Shown here: positions 38,718-47,132 of the stretch, one piece after another
Position numbering within the stretch: the stretch's first letter is position 1
Layout: each line of letters starts with the position of its first letter
From: Cupriavidus neocaledonicus
GTDB taxonomy: Bacteria; Pseudomonadota; Gammaproteobacteria; Burkholderiales; Burkholderiaceae
Assembly (NCBI RefSeq): GCF_000372525.1
Contig: NZ_AQUR01000074.1
Coordinates: 1 to 64,000, forward strand
Length of the DNA stretch: 64,000 bases
Direction of reading: 5' to 3'
The notes under the pieces: generated by a model
The model's database searches: none
What the model was told of the DNA's origin: nothing
The model's input: the letters and a program-made list of their open reading frames with translations, nothing else
Position numbers and translations under genes: made by a program

Positions 38718-41171
38718 CTACATCCGCAGCACCACGCCGAGCCAGAAGCTGCGCGGTGCCCCCGGTGCCACGAACAGCGCGCTCGCGGCATCGCCCGGGG
38801 CCACGTGCGGCCGCACCAGGCTGCCGCCGGGAAACACGTCGTTGGCGATCTGGCCATAGGTCTCGTAGCGCCGGTCCAGCAAGTTGGCCACGCGCGCGTA
38901 GACCTCGACGCGCTTGCTGACCTGATACGCCGCACGCAGGTTGATGGTGGCGTAGCCGGGCGTGCGCCAGTCGGCGGCCTGCGGCGCTTCGCCCGGCTGC
39001 GGGTCGCTGCGCAGGCCGTCCTCGTTGCCGCTGGAGACGGAGCCCGACACCGCCACCAGGTCGGCGCCCAGCACCAGCCCGGGCAGCGCCTGCCAGTCAG
39101 CGCTCAGCTTGAGCGTATGGCGCGGCAGTCCGGCCATGCGCATGCCCGGGCGGATCTCGATGGTGCGTTCGCCGGCGGCCAGCGCGCCGGCGGACTGGTA
39201 GGTGGCCTGCAGGTAGCTGTAGGCCAGCCGCAGCGTGACCGCGCCGAGGCGGTGGCGCGCGGCGAGGTCGAGCCCCTGGTTGCGGGTGTGGTCGAAGTTG
39301 GCGAAGTAGCCGAGCCGGGTATTCGGCGCGCGCACGAACAGGATGTCGTCGTGGTTGTCGATGCGATAGAGCGACGCTGTGACCTCGGTGTGCGGGCGCG
39401 GCTGCCAGCGCACGCCGGCCTCGAACGAGTGCGACACCACCTGCTTCAGGTAGGGATCGGCCTGCAGGCCCGCCGGCAGGCGGCAGGGCCGTTCCGGGTC
39501 GGCGCAGCCGAGCTCGAGCACGGTCGGCACGCGGTTGTTCTGCGCATAGCCGCCGAATACCGTGACGCCGCCGCCCAGCTTCTGCGCCAGTCCCAGCGCC
39601 GGGTTGAGGCGGCGGTAGGTGAAGCTCTCGCGCGGCTGTTCGCTGCCGTCGCTGTTGCGCAGCGTATTGCTGACGGTGACGTGGTTCCAGCGCGCCGACG
39701 CGGTCAGGAAGGTGGTGGGGGTCAGCGACCAGGTATCGGACAGGTACAGGCCGAACGTGCGCGCGTTGCCGCTGACGCCGGAGAACAGGGCGTTGGCCGC
39801 GGCAGGGTCGGCGACCACGCCGCGGTCGTCGGTGAAGCTGCCGGGCTGTGCGTATTGCGAATAGGTGAGGCGGCTGCGGTCCAGCGTCAGGCCGGCATTG
39901 AGCACGTGGCGCTCGCCCTCCCGCGCCAGGCTCAGCGCCATGCCGACGGTCTGCTGCCGCATATGGCTGGTATTCAGCACCGCCGGGTGCAGCGCAGCGC
40001 CTTCGGCGCGGGTCACGCCGCAGTCGCCGCCGCGCGGGCTGCCGTCGGCGTTGAAGCCGTCCTCGCAGTCTTCGGCATAGGCCTCGTAGTCCGGGTTGAC
40101 GTCGCCGCTAACGGTGTCGCGGCGGCTGTTGCGCACATAGGCCATGGCCGCGGCGCTGGTCTTGTCGTCGAACCAGTGGCGGCCGTTGAGCGCGGCCTGC
40201 GTCACCATGTTCCGGGTCTGGTCGGGATAGGTGTAGACCGCGCGCCGGTTGGACTGGTACAGCTCGGGCAGCGTGCCGCCGTCAGCCGCGCGATAGCTGG
40301 GCACCAGGCCGTTGCCGGTCAGCGTGCTGCGCCCGTGCAGCAGCGAGACGTCCCAGCTGGTGCTGGCGCCGGCGTAGCCCGCCTTGGCGAAGACATTGCC
40401 GAGCCGGCCCTCGGAATGGTCGCGCCAGCCGTGCTCCTGGAACAGCGTGCCGGCGGCGAAGGCGTGCCAGCCGCCGTCGCTGCGCACGCCGCCGGACAGG
40501 TCGGCGCGCTTGCGCGCATGGCTGCCGTAGGACAGGTCGGCGGTGAAGCCGGGCGAGTCCAGCCCGGATCGCGTGGTCATGGCGAGCGCGCCGCCGATCG
40601 TGTTGAGGCCGTAGGCGGGGTTGGCGCTGGACACCAGCGACGCGTTCGCCAGCGCCGCCTCCGGGATCATGTCCCAGCTGACCACGTCGCCGAAGGGCTC
40701 GTTGACGCGGATGCCGTCCAGGTACACCGACAGCCCCTGCGGCACGCCGGGGATCGATGACGCGCGGAAGCCGCGGTAGGTGATGTCGGTCTGGAACGGG
40801 CTGCCCTGGATGTCGTTGACGTTGACGCCGGCGAGATGGCGGTTCAGGTAGTCGGCCAGGTTGCCGGCGCGCGCGCCGCCGAGCTCGCTGCCGCGCACGG
40901 TCTGCACGGTGTAGGGCACCAGGTCGCTGGCGACGCCGATGCCGGGCAGCGGCGCGGCGGCCACCACCAGCACCTCGGGCAGCACCGCGCTGTCCTGGTT
41001 TGGCACAGCGGTGTCCTGTTGCGCCACAGCGGCGCGCTGGCACAGCAGCGTGATGGCCACGGACAGCATCGCGGCACGCGTGCCCGCGCGGCGCCGCAGG
41101 CGGGCCGCGACGCGCCGCGGGAACTGGGATGGCCGCTGGCCTGGCGGCGCAGGGCGCGGGATGGCTGGCAT
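38718..41171 (-). CDS. FecA-type TonB-dependent outer-membrane receptor beside the PQQ island
   Basis: An 817-residue TonB-dependent receptor. An Arg-rich N-region precedes the signal AMLSVAITLLCQRAAVAQQ. TonB-box-like LPEVLVVAAAPLP is followed by the plug: ADYLNRHLAGVNVNDIQGSP, TYRGFRASSIPGVPQGLSVY, DGIRVNEPFGDVVSWDMIP, NPAYGLNTIGGALAM. The barrel ends in SFWLGVVLRM. This is the FecA/COG4772-like group. Start at ATG 41171 with GGAGGAG. It is divergent from the PQQ/ABC operon across a 367-base control region. Its ligand is unknown; a metal complex used by the alcohol oxidation system is a reasonable guess. Confidence 0.9.
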   Translation of the reverse strand: MPAIPRPAPPGQRPSQFPRRVAARLRRRAGTRAAMLSVAITLLCQRAAVAQQDTAVPNQDSAVLPEVLVVAAAPLPGIGVASDLVPYTVQTVRGSELGGARAGNLADYLNRHLAGVNVNDIQGSPFQTDITYRGFRASSIPGVPQGLSVYLDGIRVNEPFGDVVSWDMIPEAALANASLVSSANPAYGLNTIGGALAMTTRSGLDSPGFTADLSYGSHARKRADLSGGVRSDGGWHAFAAGTLFQEHGWRDHSEGRLGNVFAKAGYAGASTSWDVSLLHGRSTLTGNGLVPSYRAADGGTLPELYQSNRRAVYTYPDQTRNMVTQAALNGRHWFDDKTSAAAMAYVRNSRRDTVSGDVNPDYEAYAEDCEDGFNADGSPRGGDCGVTRAEGAALHPAVLNTSHMRQQTVGMALSLAREGERHVLNAGLTLDRSRLTYSQYAQPGSFTDDRGVVADPAAANALFSGVSGNARTFGLYLSDTWSLTPTTFLTASARWNHVTVSNTLRNSDGSEQPRESFTYRRLNPALGLAQKLGGGVTVFGGYAQNNRVPTVLELGCADPERPCRLPAGLQADPYLKQVVSHSFEAGVRWQPRPHTEVTASLYRIDNHDDILFVRAPNTRLGYFANFDHTRNQGLDLAARHRLGAVTLRLAYSYLQATYQSAGALAAGERTIEIRPGMRMAGLPRHTLKLSADWQALPGLVLGADLVAVSGSVSSGNEDGLRSDPQPGEAPQAADWRTPGYATINLRAAYQVSKRVEVYARVANLLDRRYETYGQIANDVFPGGSLVRPHVAPGDAASALFVAPGAPRSFWLGVVLRM

Positions 41172-41314
41172 GGTCCGTCTCCTCCGGATGGCGGCGCATG
41201 CCTGCATCGGGCGCGCCTGTCGGCAGGCCTTCAGCAGGTTTCGTACCGTGGCGCGTGCGGCGGCCGCCGTTCAGGCGCGTGGCGCGGCACTGGGCGACGG
41301 CGTGGGCTGCGGCC

Positions 41315-41374
41315 TGTCACAAAACAGGACAGCCTGGCGTTGCCGCCAGCGGGCCAGTGTTCCATCGCGACACA
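41315..41374 (+). promoter_or_regulatory. Tandem activator sites (UAS) upstream of the PQQ-associated operon
   Basis: Site B, TGTTCCATCGCGACACA (41358-41374), matches TGTnnC-N5-GnnACA fully. Site A, TGTCACAAAACAGGACA (41315-41331), has one mismatch. Centres are 43 bases apart, four helical turns, and site B lies about 120 bases before the -24 element. The same motif occurs before pedF, which suggests a common activator. Confidence 0.6.
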
Positions 41375-41484
41375 GTGCGGCGCGGCGCATTGCACCACGC
41401 GCCGCCACGCGGTGGCGGCCCACCGCCGTGGAACGCCGGCCTGACAAGATCCGCCGGGTCCGGCACGTCTTGCTGCGACGCACA

Positions 41485-41499
41485 TGGTATCGGGCTTGC
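41485..41499 (+). promoter_or_regulatory. Sigma-54 promoter of the PQQ-associated ABC/SoxYZ operon
   Basis: TGGTATCGGGCTTGC has GG and GC exactly 10 bases apart, the -24/-12 signature, and is followed by T as in the consensus. It points to the first gene at 41539, giving a leader of about 27 bases. Confidence 0.75.
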
Positions 41500-41538
41500 T
41501 CTGTCACTCGCATTGCAACCCCGACCCGTGCCGCCGCC

Positions 41539-42522
41539 ATGTTCCGTTGCCTTGCCTGCCTGTTGTCGATCTGCCTCGGCCTGTTGCCGGCGGGCTTCGC
41601 GCGGGCCGAGGGCGCACCCGCCTATCCGTCGCGTCCGCTCACGCTGGTGGTGCCGTGGCCGGCCGGTGGCGCCACCGATATCTCGATGCGCGTGCTGGCC
41701 GAGCTGGCCGGGCGCGAGCTGGGGCAGCCGATCGTGGTGGAGAACCGGCCCGGCGCCGGCGGCACGCTGGTGGGCGGGCTGCTTGCCGCCGCGCGCCCGG
41801 ACGGCTACACCATCGGCCAGCTGCCGCTGACGGTGTACCGGTTCCCGCACCAGCAGAAGACCGCGTGGCAGCCGCTGCGCGACATCCAGCCGGTGCTGAT
41901 GATCTCGGGCTATACCTTCGGCATCGTCGTGCCCGCCGACAGCCCGTGGCGCTCGCTGCGCGAGCTGATCGCCTGGGGCCGCGCGCATCCGGGCCAGCTC
42001 ACCGTGGGCTCGACCGGCATCGGCACCACCGCGCATCTGGCGATGGAGGATGTGATGGGCCGCAGCGGCGTGCGCTACCTGCACGTGCCGTACCACGGCA
42101 CCGCCGACCAGATGCTGGCGGTGGCCAACGGCTCGCTGATGGCGGGCGTCAATTCCACCGGCTTCGCGCCTTTCGTCGAGGCCGGCAAGCTGCGCCTGCT
42201 GGCGGTATTCAGCGCGCAGCGTTCGGCGCGCTGGCCCGAGGTGCCGACCGTGACCGAGCTGGGCTTCGCCGATGCGGTCCACAACTCGCCTTATGGCATC
42301 GGCGTGCCGCGCGGCACCGATGCCGCCATCGTCCGGCGGCTGCACGACGCGTTCCGCGCCGCCATGCAGCATCCGCGCCATCTTGCCGAGCTGGCCCGCT
42401 ACGACCAGGAGCTGACTTACCTGGGCACCGCGCCATACGAAGCCTTCCTGCGCCAGGCATGGGAGACCGAGCGCACCTTTGCCGCGCGCACGGGCACGGC
42501 GCGGGCGAAGGAGCAGCTATGA
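41539..42522 (+). CDS. Bug/TctC-family binding protein, first gene of the PQQ-associated operon
   Basis: A 327-residue secreted binding protein. Signal MFRCLACLLSICLGLLPAGF ends near ARAEG. YPSRPLTLVVPWPAGGATDIS and IVVENRPGAGGTLVGG are the Bug family hallmarks. GSTGIGTTAHLAMEDVMG and VPYHGTADQMLAVANG are the ligand-proximal blocks. It is translationally coupled to the ABC ATPase (overlap ATGA). Its presence at the head of an alcohol-oxidation operon suggests that it recognises an alcohol, acid product or signal of that pathway, not a classical tricarboxylate. The ATG has no clear SD. Confidence 0.88.
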   Translation: MFRCLACLLSICLGLLPAGFARAEGAPAYPSRPLTLVVPWPAGGATDISMRVLAELAGRELGQPIVVENRPGAGGTLVGGLLAAARPDGYTIGQLPLTVYRFPHQQKTAWQPLRDIQPVLMISGYTFGIVVPADSPWRSLRELIAWGRAHPGQLTVGSTGIGTTAHLAMEDVMGRSGVRYLHVPYHGTADQMLAVANGSLMAGVNSTGFAPFVEAGKLRLLAVFSAQRSARWPEVPTVTELGFADAVHNSPYGIGVPRGTDAAIVRRLHDAFRAAMQHPRHLAELARYDQELTYLGTAPYEAFLRQAWETERTFAARTGTARAKEQL

Positions 42523-43298
42523 ACGCGCTGCCAATCCACGCAGCACCGGCGCTCGCTTGCGACGCCGTGCGCAAGGCGTTCGGCGGCCGTGTCGCGCTCG
42601 ACGGGGCCTCGCTGTGCGTGCGCCGCGGCGAGTTCGTGGCGCTGCTGGGACCCAACGGCGCGGGCAAGACCACGCTGTTCCAGATCCTCAGCGGCCTGTT
42701 CGCCGCCGATGCCGGGCAGGTCACGGTGATGGGCTGCGACATGCGACGCGACCCGGTGCGCGCACTGGCGCAGCTCGGCATCGTGTTCCAGCAGCCCGCC
42801 ATCGACCTGGACCTGCCGGTGCTGGCCAACCTGCGCTTCCATGCCGACCTGCACGGCCTGCCGCGGCGCGAGGCGGCGCAGCGGAGCGCGCGCCTGCTGC
42901 AGGCCTTCGGCCTGGCGGCGCGCGCGCAAGCGCCGGTGCGCGAGCTGTCCGGCGGCAGCCGGCGCAAGGTCGAGCTGGCGCGCGCGCTGCTGCACGAACC
43001 GGCCATGCTGCTGCTCGACGAGCCCACGGTGGGGCTGGACCCGGCCGCGCGCGCGCAGCTGCTGGCCGAGACCCGGCGCCTGGCGCGGCACGACGGTGCC
43101 GGCGTGCTGTGGGCCACCCACCTGGTGCAGGAGGTGGAACAGGCCGACCGCGTGATCGTGCTCGACCGCGGCGCGGTGCGCTTCGACGGCACCCCGGCGG
43201 CGCTGCTGGGGGTCACCGCGGCGGCGTCGCTGGAAGCCGCTTTCCTCGCCATGACGCCGTCGGTCGTGCGCACGGCGCAACCGGAGCCCACCGCATGA
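42519..43298 (+). CDS. ABC transporter ATPase of the PQQ alcohol-oxidation system
   Basis: A 259-residue ATP-binding protein of the ABC-2/drug-export class. Walker A is LLGPNGAGKTTLFQ, the Q-loop lies in GIVFQQPAID, the signature is ELSGGSRRKVELA, Walker B is LLLDEPTVGLDP, and the H-switch is ATHLVQEVE. GAAGGAG precedes the ATG. It pairs with the permease at 45505 across two intervening genes; the same ATPase-propeller-binding protein-permease order is known in ped/PQQ-ADH loci. Probably moves an alcohol-derived compound or envelope component across the inner membrane. Confidence 0.92.
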   Translation: MNALPIHAAPALACDAVRKAFGGRVALDGASLCVRRGEFVALLGPNGAGKTTLFQILSGLFAADAGQVTVMGCDMRRDPVRALAQLGIVFQQPAIDLDLPVLANLRFHADLHGLPRREAAQRSARLLQAFGLAARAQAPVRELSGGSRRKVELARALLHEPAMLLLDEPTVGLDPAARAQLLAETRRLARHDGAGVLWATHLVQEVEQADRVIVLDRGAVRFDGTPAALLGVTAAASLEAAFLAMTPSVVRTAQPEPTA

Positions 43299-44332
43299 AG
43301 CCGATGCCATCCCCCGCCTGGCTTGCCGGCGCCTGGCTGCTCGCGACCGCGCTGCTGGTTGCCGCCGGCGTGGCCGAGGGCGCGCAGGGCGCCCAGGATG
43401 GCCCCGCGCCCGCCGCCCGCGCCGCCACCGGGCAGGTCTTTGTCTCCAGCGAAAAGGACGACGCGCTGACCGCCTACGATGCCGGCAGCGGGCGGCAGCT
43501 GGCGTCGTGGCGCCAGTGCCGGCGGCCGCGCCACCTGCAGCTGTCGCCGGACCGCGCGCGGCTGTACGTGGCCTGCAGCGACGACCACCGCGTCGACGTG
43601 GTCGATGTCGCCACCCGCAAGACCGTGGCGTCGCTGCCGGTGGGCGACGACCCCGAGCTGTTCGACCTGAGCCAGGATGGCCGCACGCTCTACGTGTCGA
43701 ACGAAGAGGATGCGCTGCTGTCGGCCTACGATACCGGCTCCGGCAAGCGCGTGTTCGCGGTCGCGGTGGGGGAGGAGCCCGAGGGCGTCCGGGTCAGCGC
43801 GGACGGACGGCACGTGTACGTGGCCTCCGAGGTCGCCAACCTGGTCCATGTGGTCGATGTCGCCTCGCGCAAGGTGGTGCGCAATATCCGCGTCGGCAAC
43901 CGGCCGCGCCGGCTGCTGCTGGTGCGCGGCGGCAAGGAGCTGTGGGTCTCCAACGAGCTCTCGGCCAGTGTCAGCGTGATCCGCACCGATACGCTGGAGG
44001 TGGTGCAGACCATCGCCTTTGCGCCGCGCGGCATGCGCGCCGAGGAGGTGACGCCGGTCGGGATGGCGGCGCGCAGCGACGGCAGCCACGCCTATATCGG
44101 CCTGGGCCGCGCCAATCATGTCGCGGTGGTGGAGGTGGCGTCGCGCCGCGTGCAGGACTACGTGCTGGTGGGGCGGCGCGCCTGGGGGCTGGCGCTGAGC
44201 CGCGACAACGCCCGGCTCTACGTCGCCAACGGCCTGTCCGACGATGTCAGCGTGGTCGACACCGCCAGCCGCAAGGCGGTGGCCACGCTCAGGGCGGGCC
44301 GCGTGCCGCATTCGGTGGCGGTCGATGACTGA
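43295..44332 (+). CDS. PQQ-catabolism-associated YVTN beta-propeller protein
   Basis: A 345-residue exported beta-propeller. Signal MKPMPSPAWLAGAWLLATALL ends near EGAQG. The mature chain is built of seven YVTN-type blades, for example VFVSSEKDDALTAYDAGSG, LYVACSDDHRVDVVDVATRK, LYVSNEEDALLSAYDTGSGK, VYVASEVANLVHVVDVASRK and LYVANGLSDDVSVVDTASRK. This is the family found only beside PQQ alcohol dehydrogenase systems. It does not carry the Trp-docking motifs of PQQ enzymes, so it is likely a scaffold or binding protein. Overlaps neighbours by 4 and 8 bases. Confidence 0.92.
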   Translation: MKPMPSPAWLAGAWLLATALLVAAGVAEGAQGAQDGPAPAARAATGQVFVSSEKDDALTAYDAGSGRQLASWRQCRRPRHLQLSPDRARLYVACSDDHRVDVVDVATRKTVASLPVGDDPELFDLSQDGRTLYVSNEEDALLSAYDTGSGKRVFAVAVGEEPEGVRVSADGRHVYVASEVANLVHVVDVASRKVVRNIRVGNRPRRLLLVRGGKELWVSNELSASVSVIRTDTLEVVQTIAFAPRGMRAEEVTPVGMAARSDGSHAYIGLGRANHVAVVEVASRRVQDYVLVGRRAWGLALSRDNARLYVANGLSDDVSVVDTASRKAVATLRAGRVPHSVAVDD

Positions 44333-45500
44333 GCGGGTGCTGGCCGTGCTGGCATGTGCGCTGGCGGCGCTGGCGGCGCCGTCGCACGCCGCCGAGGTGC
44401 GCGTGGCGGTGGTGTCGCTGGCCGACGATGCCCGCCATGCGCCGCGGCGCCTGGCGCTGCGCTATCCCGACCAGCCGCACGGCCGCGCGCTCGACGGCGC
44501 CCAGGTGGCGGCGGCGGAAGCGCGCTTTGCGCTGGAGGCCGCGGGCCAGTCGCTGCGGCTCGAGGCGCAGCAGGCCCGCGCCGAAGCCGAGGTGGCCACG
44601 CTGGTCGCGGCGCTGGCGCGCCAGGGCACGCGCTTTATCCTGCTGGACCTGCCGCCGGACGCGGTCCGCGCCGCGGCGGGCGCGGTCAGGCCGGGCGAGG
44701 CGCTGCTGTTCAATGTCTCGGCCGACGACGATGCGCTGCGCGGCGCCGGGTGCGCGCCGGTCCTGCTGCATACGCTGCCGAGCATGCGCATGCGCGCCGA
44801 CGCGCTGATGCAGTACCTGGCCGCGCGCAAGTGGCGTCGCGCCTTGCTGCTGAGCGGACCGTCCCCCGCGGACGCCGCGCAGCGCGACGCGCTGGTGGGC
44901 GCGGCGCGGCGCTTCGGCATTGCCTGGAGCGCGCAGCGCGCGTTCCGGCTGTCCAACGATCCGCGCGAGCGCGACCAGGCCAACGTCAGGCTGCTGAGCG
45001 GCGGCGCCGACTACGACGTGGTGGTGGTGGCCGACGCCGACGGAGAGTTCGCGCGCGGCCTGCCCTATGCCACGCAGCTGCCGCGCCCGGTGATAGGCGC
45101 CAGCGGCCTGGGCGCGCAGGCGTGGCACTGGGCCTGGGAGCGCAACGGCGGGCCGCAGCTCAACCGGCGCTTCGCCCGCGCCGCGGGCCGGCCGATGACC
45201 GGCTACGACTGGGCCGCGTGGGTCGCGGTCAAGGCGATTGCCGAGAGCGTGGTGCGGCAGCCCGCGGGCTTTGCCGCGCAGGCCCAGGCGCTGGCCACGG
45301 GGCAGGTGGTGGTGGACGGCTTCAAGGGCCCGCCGCTGTCGTTCCGGCGCTGGGACCGCCAGCTGCGCCAGCCGCTGCTGCTGGCGCATCCGGACGGCGT
45401 GGTCGGCACGGCGCCGGCCGAAGGCGTGCTGCATCCGAAAAACAACCTCGACACCCTGGGCGCCGACGAAGCGGACACCGCGTGCCGCGCCCCGACCTGA
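44325..45500 (+). CDS. ABC-type periplasmic binding protein of the PQQ alcohol-oxidation system
   Basis: A 391-residue exported protein. Signal MTERVLAVLACALAALAAPSHA is followed by EVRVAVVSLADDARHAPRR and a type I periplasmic-binding (Leu/Ile/Val-like) fold: AQVAAAEARFALEAAG, LLFNVSADDDALRGAGC, LLHTLPSMRMRADALMQYL, GADYDVVVVADADGEFARG. The C-terminus HPKNNLDTLGADEADTACRA is characteristic of the PQQ-associated subfamily. It follows the propeller with an 8-base overlap and precedes the permease. Confidence 0.9.
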   Translation: MTERVLAVLACALAALAAPSHAAEVRVAVVSLADDARHAPRRLALRYPDQPHGRALDGAQVAAAEARFALEAAGQSLRLEAQQARAEAEVATLVAALARQGTRFILLDLPPDAVRAAAGAVRPGEALLFNVSADDDALRGAGCAPVLLHTLPSMRMRADALMQYLAARKWRRALLLSGPSPADAAQRDALVGAARRFGIAWSAQRAFRLSNDPRERDQANVRLLSGGADYDVVVVADADGEFARGLPYATQLPRPVIGASGLGAQAWHWAWERNGGPQLNRRFARAAGRPMTGYDWAAWVAVKAIAESVVRQPAGFAAQAQALATGQVVVDGFKGPPLSFRRWDRQLRQPLLLAHPDGVVGTAPAEGVLHPKNNLDTLGADEADTACRAPT

Positions 45501-45504
45501 CACC

Positions 45505-46335
45505 ATGACCATGCCCGCCACCCTGCCACCGTTGATGCGCCATCGCTGGCGCGCGCTGCGCGCGGTCTGCGGCCGCGAGCTGCGCAAGTACCTGCGCCAG
45601 CCCGGGCGGCTGCTGTCGTCGCTGGTGCGCCCGCTGCTGTGGCTGCTGGTGTTCGCCGCCGGCTTCCAGAACGCGCTCGGCGTGGCGATCGCGCCGCCGT
45701 ACCAGACCTACATCGAATACCAGGTCTATGTCGCGCCCGGGCTGCTGGGCATGATCGCGCTGTTCAACGGCATGCAGTCGTCGCTGGCGATGGTGTACGA
45801 CCGCGAGATGGGCGTGATGCGGCTGCTGCTGACCGCGCCGCTGCCGCGCGGCTGGCTGCTGGGCTGCAAGCTGGCGGCAGGCACGCTGCTGTCGCTGCTG
45901 CAGATGGCGGCGTTCCTGCTGGTGGCGGCGGGGTTCGGCATCCGCTTCGCGCCGCTGCACCTGCTGGCCGGGCTGGGCGCGATGACGCTGGCGGCGCTGA
46001 TGCTGGGCGCGCTCGGCCTGCTGCTGTCGGTCCACGTGCGCCAGCTGGAGAATTTTGCCGGGACCATGAACTTCGTCATCTTCCCGATGTTCTTCATCAG
46101 CTCGGCGCTGTATCCGCTGTGGCGCCTGCAGGAGTCGGGCGCCGACGCGGTGTACCAGCTGGCGCGGCTGAACCCGTTCACGCATGCGGTCGAGGCGATC
46201 CGCTTCGCGCTGTACGGGCAGCTGGCGCCGCACAGCCTGGCCATCGTCGCGGCCAGCGCAGTGGTGTTCTTTGCGCTGGCGCTGCGCGGCTATGACCCGC
46301 AGCGCGGCATGGCGCGCCGCGGGCCGCCGGCATGA
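45505..46335 (+). CDS. ABC-2-type permease of the PQQ alcohol-oxidation system
   Basis: A 276-residue inner-membrane permease with six predicted helices. CGRELRKYLRQPGRLLSSLVRPLLWL is the amphipathic entrance plus first helix, APGLLGMIALFNGMQSSLAM the second, and MRLLLTAPLPRGWLLGCKL and NFVIFPMFFISSALYPLW are typical ABC-2/PedC blocks. It partners with the ATPase encoded at 42519. The stop overlaps the next gene by four bases. Confidence 0.92.
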   Translation: MTMPATLPPLMRHRWRALRAVCGRELRKYLRQPGRLLSSLVRPLLWLLVFAAGFQNALGVAIAPPYQTYIEYQVYVAPGLLGMIALFNGMQSSLAMVYDREMGVMRLLLTAPLPRGWLLGCKLAAGTLLSLLQMAAFLLVAAGFGIRFAPLHLLAGLGAMTLAALMLGALGLLLSVHVRQLENFAGTMNFVIFPMFFISSALYPLWRLQESGADAVYQLARLNPFTHAVEAIRFALYGQLAPHSLAIVAASAVVFFALALRGYDPQRGMARRGPPA

Positions 46336-47132
46336 GGGGCCGCCGGCAGGGCGTGGCGCTGCTGGCGCTGGGCTGGCTTGCGCTGGCCGGTCCCATCGCA
46401 TCCGCGCAGACCGGTGCCAGGGCGGTCATGGCGCAAACCGATCCCATGCAGTCGCCGCAATGGGCCTGGATCCACAAGGAGCTGCTGCAGCAGGGGCCGG
46501 TGGTGTTCGATAGCCGCGTGCGCGTCACCGCGCCCGCCTTCGCGGAAGACCCGATGCGCGTGCCGATTGCCTTCGACGCGTCGGCGCTGGGCGAGGTCGA
46601 ACGCATCGTGGTGGCGGTGGACCGCAACCCGATCCGCCCGGTGCTGGTGTTCGAGCCGCTGCGGGTGCGGCCGTCAATGTCGTTGCGCTTCAAGCTGGAG
46701 CAGGCCTCGCCGGTGCGGGTGGCGGCGCGCACGCGCGACGGCACCTGGCATGTCGGCGGCACATGGGTCGACGCCGGCGGCGGTGGCTGCACCGTGCCCG
46801 GGGCGACCCGCCGCGACGGCAGCTGGAGCCGCACCCTCAACCGCGTCGAGGCGCGCGTGTTTCCGGGCCTGGGCCAGGCCGGCGCGCGCGTGCGGCTGCG
46901 CGTGATGCACCCGATGGACACCGGCCTGGTCGCCGGCATCCCGGCGTTCCATCTCGAGACCCTAGTGCTGGCCGACGCGGCACGGCAGCCGCTGTTGCGG
47001 CTGACGCTGCACGAGCCCGTGGCGGAGAACCCGATCTTCTCGTTCGACCTGCGCGAGGCGGTGGTGCCGGGCCTGACCGTGACCGGTCATGACAACAACG
47101 GCAACCGCATCGCGGCGGGGGTGTCGCCATGA
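46332..47132 (+). CDS. Quinoprotein dehydrogenase-associated SoxYZ-like carrier protein
   Basis: A 266-residue exported protein with a SoxY-like N-terminal part and a SoxZ-like C-terminal part in one chain. Signal MRGRRQGVALLALGWLALAG ends near SAQTG. The SoxY half ends in WVDAGGGGCTVPG, whose Gly-Gly-Gly-Gly-Cys is the swinging-arm Cys of SoxY. The SoxZ half has VMHPMDTGLVAGIPAFHLET. In Sox systems the Cys carries sulfur; here, in a PQQ operon, it is presumed to carry another group in a relay with the metallohydrolases. Coupled on both sides by 4-base overlaps. Confidence 0.92.
   Translation: MRGRRQGVALLALGWLALAGPIASAQTGARAVMAQTDPMQSPQWAWIHKELLQQGPVVFDSRVRVTAPAFAEDPMRVPIAFDASALGEVERIVVAVDRNPIRPVLVFEPLRVRPSMSLRFKLEQASPVRVAARTRDGTWHVGGTWVDAGGGGCTVPGATRRDGSWSRTLNRVEARVFPGLGQAGARVRLRVMHPMDTGLVAGIPAFHLETLVLADAARQPLLRLTLHEPVAENPIFSFDLREAVVPGLTVTGHDNNGNRIAAGVSP

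Larger units (their letters stand above)
41172..41538. other. 367-base divergent control region between the TonB receptor and the PQQ-associated operon
   Basis: No gene is seen. It contains two copies of the inverted repeat TGTnnC-N5-GnnACA and a sigma-54 promoter reading to the right, both listed separately. Much of the middle is GC-rich with a CCACCGCG/CGCGGTGG-like inverted segment around 41400-41435. Confidence 0.7.
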
